From Serratia ficaria (GTDB lineage Bacteria; Pseudomonadota; Gammaproteobacteria; Enterobacterales; Enterobacteriaceae), in NCBI RefSeq assembly GCF_900187015.1, contig NZ_LT906479.1, positions 3,906,001-3,970,000 on the forward strand: a DNA stretch of 64,000 nucleotides. The letters are read 5' to 3'. The position numbers were made by a program, and so were the translations under genes. Below, piece by piece: positions 35,499-45,344 of the stretch. Numbering within the stretch: the first letter of the stretch is position 1; each line of letters begins with the position of its first letter. Under the pieces are notes generated by a model that had not been told where the DNA came from, did no database searches, and worked only from the letters and a program-made list of their open reading frames with translations.

Positions 35499-36524
35499 AT
35501 GCCGACCCTGAGCGCGCGTTCCGTCATTCCCCCTTACATGCTGCGACGCATCGTTGAGCACGGCAGCGCACCGCAGCGCGATTGCGCCCTGCACACCCTG
35601 AATCATGTCCAGAGCCTGCTCGGCAACCCGCCGCTGCGCACCCCCGGCGCCGGGACCGCCCGCGCCGGGGAGGCGCTCCGCGATATCTACGACGCGCAAA
35701 ACGGCACCCAGCTGCCCGGCAAGCAGGTGCGCAAAGAGGGCCAGCCCAGCAACCGCGACGTGGCGGTGGACGAAGCCTACGACTACCTCGGCGTCACCTA
35801 CGATTTCTTCTGGCAGGCATTCCAGCGCAATTCGCTGGATAACCGGGGCCTGCCGCTGACCGGCAGCGTGCACTACGGCAAGGAATACCAGAACGCCTTC
35901 TGGAATGGCCAGCAGATGGTGTTCGGCGACGGCGACGGTGAAATCTTCAACCGCTTTACCATCGCCATCGACGTGGTCGGCCACGAGCTGGCGCACGGCG
36001 TGACCGAAAGCGAAGCCGGGCTGATTTACTACCAGCAGGCCGGCGCGCTGAATGAATCGCTGTCCGACGTGTTCGGCTCGCTGGTCAAGCAATTCCATCT
36101 GCGGCAAACCGCTGGCCAGGCCGACTGGCTGATCGGCGCCGGCCTGCTGGCCAAGGGCATCAACGGCAAGGGGCTGCGTTCGATGTCGGCGCCCGGCACC
36201 GCCTACGACGACCCGCTGCTGGGCAAAGACCCGCAGCCGGCCGACATGCAGGGCTACGTGCAGACCAAGGAAGACAACGGCGGCGTGCACCTCAACTCCG
36301 GCATTCCCAACCGCGCCTTTTATCTGGCGGCCACCGCGCTGGGCGGCTTCGCCTGGGAAAAAGCCGGCTACGTTTGGTACGACACGCTGTGCGACAAGGC
36401 GCTGCCGCAGAACGCCGACTTCGCCACCTTCGCCCGCACCACGGTGAAACACGCGCTACGGCGTTTCGATAAGACGATAGCCGATAAGGTGCAGCAGGCC
36501 TGGCGTCAGGTGGGGGTGGAATGA
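35499..36524 (+). CDS. Protealysin, M4 (thermolysin-like) metalloprotease
   Basis: A 341-residue protease matching Serratia protealysin. It has a short propeptide of about 50 residues with the PPY motif at 11-13, and no signal peptide. Zinc ligands are in HELAH (His162, His166; catalytic Glu163), with the third ligand in NESLSD (Glu186); the transition-state histidine is in GGVHLNSGIPN near residue 265. Family work places protealysin in the cytoplasm, with actin cleavage and host invasion linked to it. The stop codon overlaps the start of the inhibitor gene emfourin (ATGA). Confidence 0.95.
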   Translation: MPTLSARSVIPPYMLRRIVEHGSAPQRDCALHTLNHVQSLLGNPPLRTPGAGTARAGEALRDIYDAQNGTQLPGKQVRKEGQPSNRDVAVDEAYDYLGVTYDFFWQAFQRNSLDNRGLPLTGSVHYGKEYQNAFWNGQQMVFGDGDGEIFNRFTIAIDVVGHELAHGVTESEAGLIYYQQAGALNESLSDVFGSLVKQFHLRQTAGQADWLIGAGLLAKGINGKGLRSMSAPGTAYDDPLLGKDPQPADMQGYVQTKEDNGGVHLNSGIPNRAFYLAATALGGFAWEKAGYVWYDTLCDKALPQNADFATFARTTVKHALRRFDKTIADKVQQAWRQVGVE

Positions 36525-36865
36525 CGCAACCGCTGCCGCCGCTCAATCAGGATACGGTCATTGAACTGGCGCGCGAGGGCGGCTTTGCCTTTATTCCCAA
36601 GCTGGCGGGCCTGCGGCGCATCGCGCTGGCCGATATTACGCCGGCGCAGCGGCAGCGCCTGAACCAGCTGCTGAACCAAACGCTGCCCTATGCGCGGGAA
36701 GCGGGCCAGCCAGACTCCCCCGGCTGTGGCGACCAACGCTATTTTCGCGTGCAAATCAATTACGCCAGCCAAAACCTGTGCAGCGAAATCGTGCTGCTGA
36801 TCCCGGAGACCCGCGCGCCGCAGGCGCTGGTGGACCTGTGGAAAACCGGTCAGGTTGATGAGTGA
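36521..36865 (+). CDS. Emfourin, protealysin inhibitor
   Basis: A 114-residue protein directly downstream of protealysin and overlapping its stop by 4 bases, in the gene pairing described for Serratia, where the product (emfourin) tightly inhibits the M4 protease. Visible landmarks are VIELAREGGFAFIPKLAGL at the N-terminus, RYFRVQINY, and PQALVDLWKTGQ at the C-terminus. Coupled translation would keep intracellular protease in check. Confidence 0.92.
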   Translation: MTQPLPPLNQDTVIELAREGGFAFIPKLAGLRRIALADITPAQRQRLNQLLNQTLPYAREAGQPDSPGCGDQRYFRVQINYASQNLCSEIVLLIPETRAPQALVDLWKTGQVDE

Positions 36866-36869
36866 ACGC

Positions 36870-37091
36870 TTACAACGGCTGATAACTGAATAGCACGCGC
36901 TTTTTGGATACCAGCCCGTGGCCGCTCTGGCACAGGTAATCCACCGCGCCGCAGGCCTTCAGTTCCTGCAGCGGCTGCCCACAGTCCGGGCAGTGGGCCA
37001 GCTGCTGATAATCTGCGTTGCACGCGGCGCAATGATAGTGACCATTCACCCACTCCATCGTTTGTTCGCATTGCGGACAGTGCGCTTCCAT
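36870..37091 (-). CDS. yfgJ: Zinc-ribbon protein YfgJ
   Basis: A 73-residue protein with three CxxC-type pairs: CPQC, CAAC and CPDC, plus a lone cysteine pair in ACGAVDYLCQ, so one or two zinc ribbons. The function is unknown. It occupies the same place relative to xseA and der as in E. coli. The ATG at 37091 has GGGAG six bases upstream; the much longer open frame to 37658 is antisense to a transporter gene. Confidence 0.88.
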   Translation of the reverse strand: MEAHCPQCEQTMEWVNGHYHCAACNADYQQLAHCPDCGQPLQELKACGAVDYLCQSGHGLVSKKRVLFSYQPL

Positions 37092-37140
37092 ACTGACTCC
37101 CAAAGCCTGCTCAGCAGGCGTTATTGTCGCGGCCAATTTG

Positions 37141-37243
37141 GGTGCGGACAGCGCGCAGAACCCGCAGCGTACACAGAGTACGTGAGGAGTTCGAGCACTG
37201 CCCAATCCCAAAGTGGCAAGTAAAATAGCCTGGTGTACAGACT
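37141..37243. repeat. Structured intergenic element, possibly dispersed
   Basis: The 152-base interval between yfgJ and the AEC gene contains a GCCTGC-TCA-GCAGGC hairpin at 37105 and a CGTAC-ACAGA-GTACG hairpin near 37168, followed by a segment (TGAGGAGTTCGAGCACTGCC) that I recall from repeated intergenic sequences of enterobacteria and their phages. There is only one copy in this window. The identification is from memory and weak. Confidence 0.35.
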
Positions 37244-38200
37244 TTAGATGAGGCCCCACGAGCGCAAAAAATATATCCCCAGCGCGGTGGTAAAGAACGA
37301 ACCGACGGTGGTGATGGCGATAATATTGGCCGCCAGCGTGGCGTTGCCGCCCATGGCGCGCGTCATCACGTAGCTGCCCGAGGCGGTCGGCGTGGCGGAA
37401 AACAGAAAGATGATCCCCAGCGCCGCGCCGTGAAAACCGCACAGCCAACCGCCGAGCGTCATCAATATCGGCACGATAAACAGCTTGGCCGACGACGACA
37501 GCGCCGCCACGTTGGAGGAGCGGAACATGGCGCGCAGATCCAGGCTGGCGCCGGTGCACAGCAGCGCCAGCGGCAGCGACAGCGCGGAGATATAGCCGCC
37601 GGTTTGCCGGACCACCTGAGGAATGCCCAGGCCGGTCTGCGCATAGGCCAGCCCGCACAGCAGGCCGATGATCAGCGGGTTGGTGACGATGCTGCGCAAC
37701 AGCGACAAGCGGCTGATTCGTTTGCCCTTCCCACCCTGCAGGCTGCGCGTCAGGGTGATCACCGACAGTACGTTGAACAAGATCACCGTCACCGTCAGGT
37801 ACAGCGAGCCGAGCGCCACCCCTTCGCTGCCGTAGGCGGTCATGGCGTAGGCCAGGCCGACGATGGCGGTATTGGCGCGGAAGCCGCCCTGCACGAACAC
37901 GCCCCGCTCGCGCGGTTCCTTAACCAGCCACACAGCGGCCACTTCCAACAGCAGGAAGGTCGCGAGGGTGCCTATCGCCCCGAAGATCACCAGCGACAGG
38001 TTGCCCAGCAGCTGCGGATGGTTGGTGGCGATGCTGAAAAACAGCAGACAGGGCAGCGCCAGATTGAACACCAGCTTGGTGGCGCCGTCGATAAAGCGAT
38101 CGTCCATCAGGCGCCAGTGGCGCAGCAGGATGCCCAGCAACATCATTAACAGATTGGGTACGGTGACGTTGAATGCAAAACTCCAGGTTTCCCAGGACAT
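37244..38200 (-). CDS. AEC-family (auxin efflux carrier-like) transporter
   Basis: A 318-residue membrane protein with about ten helices in two halves. PNLLMMLLGILLRHWRLMDD and DGATKLVFNLALPCLLF near residues 15-55 and the C-terminal SATPTASGSYVMTRAMGGNATLAANI are typical of AEC family permeases (YfdV/MadM-like). Substrates of bacterial members include organic acids; here unknown. It is monocistronic, between yfgJ and der, at a place where E. coli has no such gene. Confidence 0.88.
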   Translation of the reverse strand: MSWETWSFAFNVTVPNLLMMLLGILLRHWRLMDDRFIDGATKLVFNLALPCLLFFSIATNHPQLLGNLSLVIFGAIGTLATFLLLEVAAVWLVKEPRERGVFVQGGFRANTAIVGLAYAMTAYGSEGVALGSLYLTVTVILFNVLSVITLTRSLQGGKGKRISRLSLLRSIVTNPLIIGLLCGLAYAQTGLGIPQVVRQTGGYISALSLPLALLCTGASLDLRAMFRSSNVAALSSSAKLFIVPILMTLGGWLCGFHGAALGIIFLFSATPTASGSYVMTRAMGGNATLAANIIAITTVGSFFTTALGIYFLRSWGLI

Positions 38201-38246
38201 GAGGTTCCTTCAGGCTGGCGGCGGTAATCTTCAGATAATAAACAAT

Positions 38247-38283
38247 AAAAAAGGGTGCGGCATCACTGCCACACCCCTTTTTA
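38247..38283 (-). terminator. Rho-independent terminator of der
   Basis: AAAAAGGGTG.GGCA and TGCC.CACCCCTTTTT form a long stem with a TCAC loop just after the der stop codon, with T runs on both strands, so it may work in both directions. Confidence 0.85.
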
Positions 38284-38288
38284 TCGAT

Positions 38289-39773
38289 TTATTTGCTTTT
38301 CTTCAGGTGGCTCATCAAGCGCTTGCGCTTACGCATCTGGTTTGGCGTCAGCAGGTTGCGCTTGCCGGCGAACGGGTTGTCGCCCTCTTTGAACTGGATG
38401 CGGATCGGCGTCCCCATCACCTTCAGCGAGCGGCGGAAGTAGTTCATCAGGTAACGCTTGTACGAGTCGGCCAGATCGCTCACCTGGTTGCCGTGGATCA
38501 CCACGATCGGCGGATTGTACCCGCCGGCGTGGGCATATTTCAGCTTCACGCGGCGGCCGCGCACCAACGGCGGCTGATGGTCGTCGGCGGCCATCTGCAT
38601 GATTTTGGTCAGCATCGAGGTGTTCACGCGGCGGGTCGCGCACTCGTAAGCTTCCTGCACCGATTCGAACAGGTTGCCGACGCCGCTGCCGTGCAGCGCG
38701 GAGATGAAGTGCACGCGGGCGAAATCGACAAAGCCCAGGCGCAGATCGAGCATCTCTTTCACGTGTTCGCGATCTTCTTCGCTCATGCCGTCCCACTTGT
38801 TGACCGCAATCACCAGCGAGCGCCCACTATTGAGGATAAAGCCGAGCAGCGACAGGTCCTGATCGGAAATGCCTTCGCGCGCGTCGATCACCAGCAGCAC
38901 CACGTTGGCGTCTTCGATCGCCTGCAGGGTTTTGATTACCGAGAATTTCTCTACGGTTTCCGTTACCTTGCCGCGTTTGCGCACCCCGGCGGTGTCGATC
39001 AGCACGTATTCGCGCTCGTCGCGCACCATCGGAATATAAATGCTGTCGCGCGTGGTGCCCGGCATGTCGTACACCACTACGCGCTCCTCGCCGAGGATGC
39101 GGTTAGTGAGGGTAGACTTGCCTACGTTCGGGCGGCCGACGATCGCCAGCTTGATCGGCAGATCCTGTGGGTTGAAGTCGTCTTCCGGCTCTGCAAACTC
39201 TTCGGGGTTTTCGCCTTCCTGCTCGGCCCAATAGGCGGCGTTGGCCTCTTCTTCGGTCAGCTCGGCTTCTTCCTCTTTAGCCGGAACGAACGGCACCAGC
39301 ACGTGCTCGATCAGCTGAGTGACGCCGCGGCCGTGCGAAGCGGCGATGGCATAAACGTCGCCCAGGCCCAGTGAGTAGAAATCGGCGGTGGCCATGTCCG
39401 GATCCATGCCGTCGGTCTTGTTGGCCACCAGGAAGGTCGCCTTCTGGCGGTTGCGCAAATGCTGGGCGATACCCTGATCGGCCGGCATCAGGCCGGCGCG
39501 GGCGTCGACCATGAACAGCACGATATCGGCCTCTTCAATCGCCAACAGCGATTGGCCGGCCATGCGCGTTTCAACGCCGTCTTCGGTGCCGTCAATACCG
39601 CCGGTATCGACGATGATAAATTCATTGCCCTCAACTTCAGCACGACCATACTTGCGGTCTCGCGTTAGCCCGGGGAAATCCGCCACCAGCGCATCGCGCG
39701 TCTGTGTCAAACGGTTAAACAAGGTGGACTTACCCACATTCGGGCGCCCGACCAGCGCGACGACAGGTATCAT
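38289..39773 (-). CDS. der: Ribosome biogenesis GTPase Der (EngA)
   Basis: A 494-residue GTPase with two tandem G domains: [14 protein letters not shown] at residue 8 with NKTD near 118, and [14 protein letters not shown] near 212 with NKWDGM near 328, then a KH-like C-terminal domain. An acidic linker ([11 protein letters not shown]) separates the G domains. It is essential for 50S ribosomal subunit assembly. It lies downstream of bamB in the conserved order. Confidence 0.97.
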   Translation of the reverse strand: MIPVVALVGRPNVGKSTLFNRLTQTRDALVADFPGLTRDRKYGRAEVEGNEFIIVDTGGIDGTEDGVETRMAGQSLLAIEEADIVLFMVDARAGLMPADQGIAQHLRNRQKATFLVANKTDGMDPDMATADFYSLGLGDVYAIAASHGRGVTQLIEHVLVPFVPAKEEEAELTEEEANAAYWAEQEGENPEEFAEPEDDFNPQDLPIKLAIVGRPNVGKSTLTNRILGEERVVVYDMPGTTRDSIYIPMVRDEREYVLIDTAGVRKRGKVTETVEKFSVIKTLQAIEDANVVLLVIDAREGISDQDLSLLGFILNSGRSLVIAVNKWDGMSEEDREHVKEMLDLRLGFVDFARVHFISALHGSGVGNLFESVQEAYECATRRVNTSMLTKIMQMAADDHQPPLVRGRRVKLKYAHAGGYNPPIVVIHGNQVSDLADSYKRYLMNYFRRSLKVMGTPIRIQFKEGDNPFAGKRNLLTPNQMRKRKRLMSHLKKSK

Positions 39774-39850
39774 TGTTGAAGCCTCATTACTTAATAATCA
39801 ATGCGTTACTGCAATCCGGATAGACACCGGCAATGCAGCTTATAAAATAC

Positions 39851-39883
39851 GAAACGGCCCCTGAACCCTCAGGAGCCGTTTTC
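39851..39883. terminator. Hairpin between bamB and der
   Basis: AAACGGC.CCTGA and TCAGG.GCCGTTT pair around an ACCC loop, about 70 bases after the bamB stop. On the minus strand it ends GCCGTTTCG. It may partly terminate the hisS-yfgM-bamB transcript. Confidence 0.6.
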
Positions 39884-39950
39884 CCCTTCATCTTTCGCGC
39901 CGCAGCGGCGCGCAGCCTGTCGGGTAGCGAAAAGGTTGCGACGACCGACG

Positions 39951-41132
39951 TTAGCGGGTGAAAGCGTAAACTTTCCCGCCGCGGGCCTGGATGACCAGCT
40001 TATCGCCAGCCACCATCGGCGCAGACAGGAAGCCGGAGCTGTCCACTTCCTGCTGGGCGACAAAACGGCCGTCCGTGGTGTTGATCCAGTGCAGGTAGCC
40101 TTCGGCGTCGCCGGTCACCAGATAACCATTATACATCACCGGCGGCGTCAGGTTGCGGTGCAGCAGATCGCTCTGCGTCCACACGGTCACGCCGCCTTCG
40201 GTGCTCAACGCCACCACCCGGTCATTCTGGTCGATCAGGTAAATGCGGCCCGCGTCGACGATAAAGTCGTTCACCGAGCCCAGTTCGCGTTTCCAGATGA
40301 TCTGGCCGGAACGCAGATCCAGCGCCGTCAGGTTGCCATTGTAACCCAATGCGTAGACGATGCCTTCAACGATTACCGGCGTGGTGTCCACATCGTTCAG
40401 GCGGTCGATCTCGGTCGCGCCGCTCGGCTGGGAAATGCGCTGCTGCCAAATCAGCTGGCCCTGCTGCAACAGCACGGCGCTGACGCGGCCGTTGTCGCCG
40501 CCGACGATGGCTGCGCCGAAGGCGACGGACGGCGCGGACTCGCCGCGCAACGACAGCGATGGCATGTCCAGGTTAACCGTCCACTTCACCGCGCCGTCAG
40601 ACTCGTTCAATGCCTGCAGCAGGCCATTGGAGGTGTGGATCAGCACCATGCCGTCGCTGATCACCGGGCGAGAAATCGCTTCGCCGGCCACTTTGGTCTG
40701 CCAGGCTACGGTGCCGTCAGCGGTATTCAGCGCGTAAACCACCGCTTTCTCGCTGCCGACATAGGCTTTATCGCCTGAAACCGTTATGCCGCCCGACAGC
40801 AGCGCCGGCAGGTTGCTGGAGAAGAAGCCGGTTTTCTCGGAGAGATCGACCTTCCACTTCTCGTTGCCGCTGTCGGCGTCCAGCGCCTTCACGATGCCGT
40901 GACGGTCCGCGGCGTAAATGGTGCTGTCCTGGAAGGCCGGGCGCAGGTGAGAATAGAACTCACCGATGCCGTCGCCGACCGAGGTGCTCCACGCCTTGTT
41001 CGGCGTAAACTGATTTTCAACTTTCGGCAGCGGCGACATGGTAACCACGTCTTCTTCACTGTTAAACAGCGAGCAACCACTCAGCAAGGCAACGGAAACC
41101 AGTCCGACCAAGAGTGTTTTACGCAATTGCAT
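39951..41132 (-). CDS. bamB: Outer membrane protein assembly factor BamB
   Basis: A 393-residue lipoprotein with lipobox LLSGC (cysteine 20) followed by an eight-bladed beta propeller of PQQ-like repeats (AADRHGIVKALDADSGNEKW, ALNTADGTVAWQTK, ALDLRSGQIIWKRE). It is the BamA-binding lipoprotein of the outer membrane beta-barrel assembly machine. It is co-oriented with yfgM (11-base gap) and hisS, as in E. coli. Confidence 0.97.
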   Translation of the reverse strand: MQLRKTLLVGLVSVALLSGCSLFNSEEDVVTMSPLPKVENQFTPNKAWSTSVGDGIGEFYSHLRPAFQDSTIYAADRHGIVKALDADSGNEKWKVDLSEKTGFFSSNLPALLSGGITVSGDKAYVGSEKAVVYALNTADGTVAWQTKVAGEAISRPVISDGMVLIHTSNGLLQALNESDGAVKWTVNLDMPSLSLRGESAPSVAFGAAIVGGDNGRVSAVLLQQGQLIWQQRISQPSGATEIDRLNDVDTTPVIVEGIVYALGYNGNLTALDLRSGQIIWKRELGSVNDFIVDAGRIYLIDQNDRVVALSTEGGVTVWTQSDLLHRNLTPPVMYNGYLVTGDAEGYLHWINTTDGRFVAQQEVDSSGFLSAPMVAGDKLVIQARGGKVYAFTR

Positions 41133-41143
41133 GGGAATTCCCC

Positions 41144-41764
41144 TTAGCTGGACAAGTTATTCAATTTCATGCGCAGCAGTACCTGCAGCGCCTGAGAAGC
41201 GTTGGATTCAATGCCTTTGCTGTAAGCTTCGCGCGCGCCCTTGGCGTCGCCCTTGGCCAGCAACACGTCGCCGCGCACATCCTGCGTCATCGCCGTCCAG
41301 CCTTCGCCTTTCACGCCATCCAGCGTTTTCAGCGCTTCATCCAGCTTTTTCTCCTGCAGCTGGACGCGCGCCAGACGCAGGTTGATCATCGACAACAGGT
41401 TATCGTCTTTGGTCTGGCCCTGCGCCAGCGCCAACTGCTGTTCCGCCTTGGCGAAATCGTTCTGCTCGACAAAATGCCTGGCCAGCTGCAATGCGGCCAA
41501 TACGCCGTAGCTGTTGCTGTTGGCCTGGATGAATTTCTCGGCGGCGGCCACGTCGTCCGGCTTACCGGCCGCCAGGCGATCGCTGGCCTCCTGGTAGGAT
41601 TGCGACGCTGCCATCATGTTGGAGTTTTGGTTGCTCTGCCAAAAGCGCCAGCCGACCAGGGCACCAATTCCGAGCACCACGCCCACCGCCAGCGCTTTGC
41701 CGTTTTCGGCAAAGAACCGACGCACGGCGTCGACTTGTTCGTTTTCAGTGGTATAGACTTCCAC
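41144..41764 (-). CDS. yfgM: YfgM, ancillary SecYEG translocon subunit
   Basis: A 206-residue protein with a cytoplasmic N-terminus, one membrane helix at about 24-44 (LAVGVVLGIGALVGWRFW) and a periplasmic tetratricopeptide-like domain. In E. coli it partners PpiD at the Sec translocon and links to periplasmic chaperones. It lies between hisS (13-base gap) and bamB. Confidence 0.95.
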   Translation of the reverse strand: MEVYTTENEQVDAVRRFFAENGKALAVGVVLGIGALVGWRFWQSNQNSNMMAASQSYQEASDRLAAGKPDDVAAAEKFIQANSNSYGVLAALQLARHFVEQNDFAKAEQQLALAQGQTKDDNLLSMINLRLARVQLQEKKLDEALKTLDGVKGEGWTAMTQDVRGDVLLAKGDAKGAREAYSKGIESNASQALQVLLRMKLNNLSS

Positions 41765-41777
41765 GGTGTCCTTCTCC

Positions 41778-43052
41778 TTAACCTAACATCATAGCCAGAC
41801 GCTCAGCGACTTCGCTTTGCGCCAGCGTTTCTTGTTCACCACTGCGCAGGTCTTTCACCACCACCTGTTGTGCCGCAACTTCGTTTTCGCCCAGAATCAA
41901 TGCGACGCGCGCGCCCCATTTGTCTGCCCGGGTGATCTGCTTCTTGAAGTTGCCGCCACCGTAGTTGGTCATCAGTTTCAGCTGCGGCGCGGCGTCACGC
42001 ACCTGCTCCGCCAGCTGCATCGCCGCGCTCTGAGCGCCGGCGCCGGAAGAAATTACGTATACATCAATGGTGGACGGCGCCTTGAACGCCGGGTTGACCG
42101 CCTGAACCAACAGTACCAGACGCTCCAACCCCATCGCAAAGCCTACGGCAGGCGTCGCGCGCCCGCCCAGCTGCTCGACCAAACCGTCGTAACGGCCGCC
42201 CGCGCACACCGTGCCCTGCGCGCCCAGGCTGGTGGTCACCCACTCGAATACCGTGCGGTTGTAGTAGTCCAGACCGCGCACCAGGCGTTCATTGATGGTA
42301 TATGGGATACCTGCCTGCGCCAAAAGTTCACACAGACCGGCGAAGTGAGCGCGGGATTCTTCATCCAGGTACTCGGACAGGCGCGGCGCGTCGTTCAACA
42401 GCGTCTGCACCTCCGGGTTTTTCGAGTCCAGCACCCGCAGCGGGTTGCTGTACATGCGGCGTTTGCAGTCTTCGTCCAGCGCCTCGACGTGCTGCTCGAG
42501 GAAGGCCACCAGCGCATCGCGGTAGTTGGCGCGGGCCTCCAGCGAGCCGATGGAATTCAGCTCCAGCCTGACGTGCTCGGCGATGCCCAGCGCGCGCCAC
42601 CAGCGGGCGGTCAGCAGGATCAGTTCGGCGTCGATGTCCGGGCCTTGCAGGCCGAACACTTCCACACCCAGCTGATTGAACTGGCGGTAGCGGCCTTTTT
42701 GCGGACGCTCATAGCGGAACATCGGGCCGATGTACCACAGACGCTGTTCCTGATTGTACAGCAGACCATGTTCGATGCCGGCGCGAACGCAGCCAGCCGT
42801 GCCTTCCGGACGCAGCGTCAGGCTTTCGCCGTTGCGGTCTTCGAAGGTATACATCTCTTTTTCTACGACGTCGGTCACTTCGCCGATCGCGCGTTTGAAT
42901 AACGGGGTCTGCTCTACAATCGGCAACCGGATTTCGCTGTAACCGTAGCCGCCAAGCACCTGCTTGAGGGTGCCTTCAATACGCTGCCATAATGCCGTGT
43001 CTTCCGGCAGGTAGTCGTTCATGCCGCGAATGGCTTGAATGTTCTTTGCCAC
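41778..43052 (-). CDS. hisS: Histidine--tRNA ligase
   Basis: A 424-residue class II aminoacyl-tRNA synthetase. Motif 2 appears as [20 protein letters not shown] near residue 115, the histidine-specific segment as [15 protein letters not shown] near 260, and motif 3 as [11 protein letters not shown] near 310; the C-terminal anticodon-binding domain follows. It charges tRNA-His. It starts the hisS-yfgM-bamB series. Confidence 0.98.
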   Translation of the reverse strand: MAKNIQAIRGMNDYLPEDTALWQRIEGTLKQVLGGYGYSEIRLPIVEQTPLFKRAIGEVTDVVEKEMYTFEDRNGESLTLRPEGTAGCVRAGIEHGLLYNQEQRLWYIGPMFRYERPQKGRYRQFNQLGVEVFGLQGPDIDAELILLTARWWRALGIAEHVRLELNSIGSLEARANYRDALVAFLEQHVEALDEDCKRRMYSNPLRVLDSKNPEVQTLLNDAPRLSEYLDEESRAHFAGLCELLAQAGIPYTINERLVRGLDYYNRTVFEWVTTSLGAQGTVCAGGRYDGLVEQLGGRATPAVGFAMGLERLVLLVQAVNPAFKAPSTIDVYVISSGAGAQSAAMQLAEQVRDAAPQLKLMTNYGGGNFKKQITRADKWGARVALILGENEVAAQQVVVKDLRSGEQETLAQSEVAERLAMMLG

Positions 43053-43191
43053 GTGAGTTCTCTGTCCGTTGTCTATAAAAATGAACCCGATTATAGGGAC
43101 TTTGCCGCCCCGTATTCAACGCGGATGCGGTTTTCTGCCCCGCGGGTTCATAAACCAGCGGGCCAAACAGCCCGCCATATCGATATGATGC

Positions 43192-44313
43192 TTATTTTTC
43201 CAGCAGGTTGACCGAGATGCGATTGGCTTCATCCATCATCGAAGCCTTGGCGCGGATCTTCGCCTCCAGCTGGTCAATCATCTGCTCGTTGTCGAAACGT
43301 TCTTTCTGGCGCACGCCGTCTTCGTAGAAGCCGCTCTTGTTGTGGCCGCCGGTGACGCCCATGGTCGACACCAGCGCTTCGCCCGGCCCGTTGACCACGC
43401 AGCCGATGATCGATACGTCCATCGGCGTGATGATGTCTTCCAGACGCTGCTCCAGCGCGTTCACCGTGCCGATCACGTCAAACTCCTGGCGCGAACAGGT
43501 CGGGCAAGCGATGAAGTTGATGCCGCGCGCGCGAATGCGCAGCGATTTCAGAATGTCGAAACCGACCTTCACTTCTTCCACCGGATCGGCCGCCAACGAG
43601 ATGCGCAGGGTATCGCCGATGCCTTCCGACAGCAGCAGCCCCAGGCCGATAGCCGATTTCACCGAGCCGCTGCGCGCGCCGCCGGCTTCGGTAATGCCGA
43701 GGTGCAGCGGCTGATCGATGCGCGACGCCAGCAGGCGGTAAGACTGCACCGCCAGGAACACGTCGGAAGCCTTGACGCTGACCTTGAACTGGTCAAAGTT
43801 GAGGCGATCCAGGATATCCACGTGGCGCATGGCGGACTCGAGCAGCGCTTCCGGCGTAGGTTCGCCGTACTTTTCCTGCAGGTCCTTCTCCAGCGAGCCG
43901 CCGTTGACGCCGATGCGGATCGGGATGTTCTTGTCGCGCGCGCAATCCACCACCGAGCGGATGCGCGATTCGTTGCCGATGTTGCCCGGGTTGATGCGCA
44001 GGCAATCCACGCCGTATTCGGCGACCTGCAGCGCGATGCGGTAATCGAAATGAATATCGGCGACCAGCGGCACGTTGACCTGCTGCTTGATCAGCTTGAA
44101 CGCCTCGGCGGCATCCATGGTGGGAACCGAAACGCGGACGATATCGACGCCGACGCGCTCCAACGCTTTGATCTGATTAACCGTTGCTTCAACATCGGTG
44201 GTACGGGTGTTGGTCATCGACTGTACGGCAATCGGCGCGCCATCACCAATAGGCACCTTGCCGACGTAAATTCGCGTTGATTTTCGACGGTTGATGGGCG
44301 CTTGGTTATGCAT
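43192..44313 (-). CDS. ispG: 4-hydroxy-3-methylbut-2-enyl diphosphate synthase (flavodoxin)
   Basis: A 373-residue enzyme of the MEP isoprenoid pathway, turning MEcPP into HMBPP. The N-terminal TIM barrel is followed by the 4Fe-4S domain with cysteines in [11 protein letters not shown] (near 268-272) and GCVVNGPGE (near 305). Length and order match E. coli. It sits between rodZ and hisS. Its cluster depends on the isc system encoded further along the window. Confidence 0.97.
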   Translation of the reverse strand: MHNQAPINRRKSTRIYVGKVPIGDGAPIAVQSMTNTRTTDVEATVNQIKALERVGVDIVRVSVPTMDAAEAFKLIKQQVNVPLVADIHFDYRIALQVAEYGVDCLRINPGNIGNESRIRSVVDCARDKNIPIRIGVNGGSLEKDLQEKYGEPTPEALLESAMRHVDILDRLNFDQFKVSVKASDVFLAVQSYRLLASRIDQPLHLGITEAGGARSGSVKSAIGLGLLLSEGIGDTLRISLAADPVEEVKVGFDILKSLRIRARGINFIACPTCSRQEFDVIGTVNALEQRLEDIITPMDVSIIGCVVNGPGEALVSTMGVTGGHNKSGFYEDGVRQKERFDNEQMIDQLEAKIRAKASMMDEANRISVNLLEK

Positions 44314-44360
44314 TACTTACTCTCCATTGTTGCTCTGACATCACGGCCACTGCCGCGCAA

Positions 44361-45344
44361 TTACTGCGCGGCAACGGTCAGGCGAGCAACACGGTTTGAC
44401 TTAACGAACCGGCTTAAATCAACCGGCTTACCTTGATATTGAATCTGCACTGCGGCCGGGGCGCCGATGGTCAGTTTATACGGCGCGGTGCCGGCCAGGT
44501 TCAGCTTGCCGCCGCTCTTCTGGGTGCCGCTGAACAAGGTTTTGCCGTTGGCGTCGGTCACCTGCAGCCAGCAATCGGCCGAGAAGTCCATCACCAGCGC
44601 GTTAGGATCGGCTGCGGCCGCCGCCACGCCCGCGTCTGCGGTCGGCAACGGGGCCTGGGCGGACGGTGCCGCCGGCGCCGTTTCCGGCAACGTCGTCTGG
44701 CTTGGCGACACCACGGCGGGCTGCTGCGCTTCGGCGGCAGGCGCCTGAGCGATCGCCGCCGGCGCCTGTGGCGCAGCGCCGGTATCAACCGGCGTGGTGG
44801 CGTTGTCCGTCAATGGCACGCTGGTGCCGCCGTCGGCGTTGCCGTCGGTCAACGGAACCTGTTGACCTTCGTTGTTTTGTGAAAGCTGGGCGGAAGACTG
44901 ATCGGCCATGGTGGCGATCTCATCCTGCTGCGCCTTGTGGTTTTGCCACCACCAGGCGCCGGTCAGGCCGATCACCACGAACACGATCAGCCAGGTGAAG
45001 CTCATCAGCCAGCCATCGCGTTTTTTGCGGCGTTTGCCCAGAGAGAAGCTCTGCATCGGCGCAACCTTCGCCATTTTCAGCGGAGCCTGCTTGGCCAGGA
45101 TCGGCAGCAGTTCGTCTTCCGGCAAATGCACCAGCTTGGCGTAAGAACGGATATAACCGCGCACAAACGTCGAAGCGAGATCGGCGGAAATGCTGTCTTC
45201 TTCGATGTCGCGCACGGTAGACATTTTGAGGCACAGGCGCTCTGCTACCGCCTGTTGGCTCAGCCCGAGTTGCTCACGGGCCTGACGCAGGCGTTGGCCC
45301 GTCGTCATCGATTCGGTTTTATCTTGGGAGGCTTCAGTATTCAT
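44361..45344 (-). CDS. rodZ: Cytoskeleton protein RodZ
   Basis: A 327-residue single-pass membrane protein: a cytoplasmic helix-turn-helix domain at about 15-80 ([19 protein letters not shown]) that binds MreB, a basic juxtamembrane KRRKKRD, a membrane helix at about 112-133, a proline/alanine/glutamine-rich periplasmic linker, and a beta-rich C-terminal domain ([17 protein letters not shown]). It maintains rod shape. Its start overlaps the end of pilW by 11 bases. Confidence 0.96.
   Translation of the reverse strand: MNTEASQDKTESMTTGQRLRQAREQLGLSQQAVAERLCLKMSTVRDIEEDSISADLASTFVRGYIRSYAKLVHLPEDELLPILAKQAPLKMAKVAPMQSFSLGKRRKKRDGWLMSFTWLIVFVVIGLTGAWWWQNHKAQQDEIATMADQSSAQLSQNNEGQQVPLTDGNADGGTSVPLTDNATTPVDTGAAPQAPAAIAQAPAAEAQQPAVVSPSQTTLPETAPAAPSAQAPLPTADAGVAAAAADPNALVMDFSADCWLQVTDANGKTLFSGTQKSGGKLNLAGTAPYKLTIGAPAAVQIQYQGKPVDLSRFVKSNRVARLTVAAQ

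Noticed and set aside
36870..37658. 262-codon minus-strand open frame ending as yfgJ
   Set aside because: Only the last 73 codons (from the ATG at 37091) look like protein; the upstream part overlaps the AEC carrier gene in another frame and an intergenic structured region.
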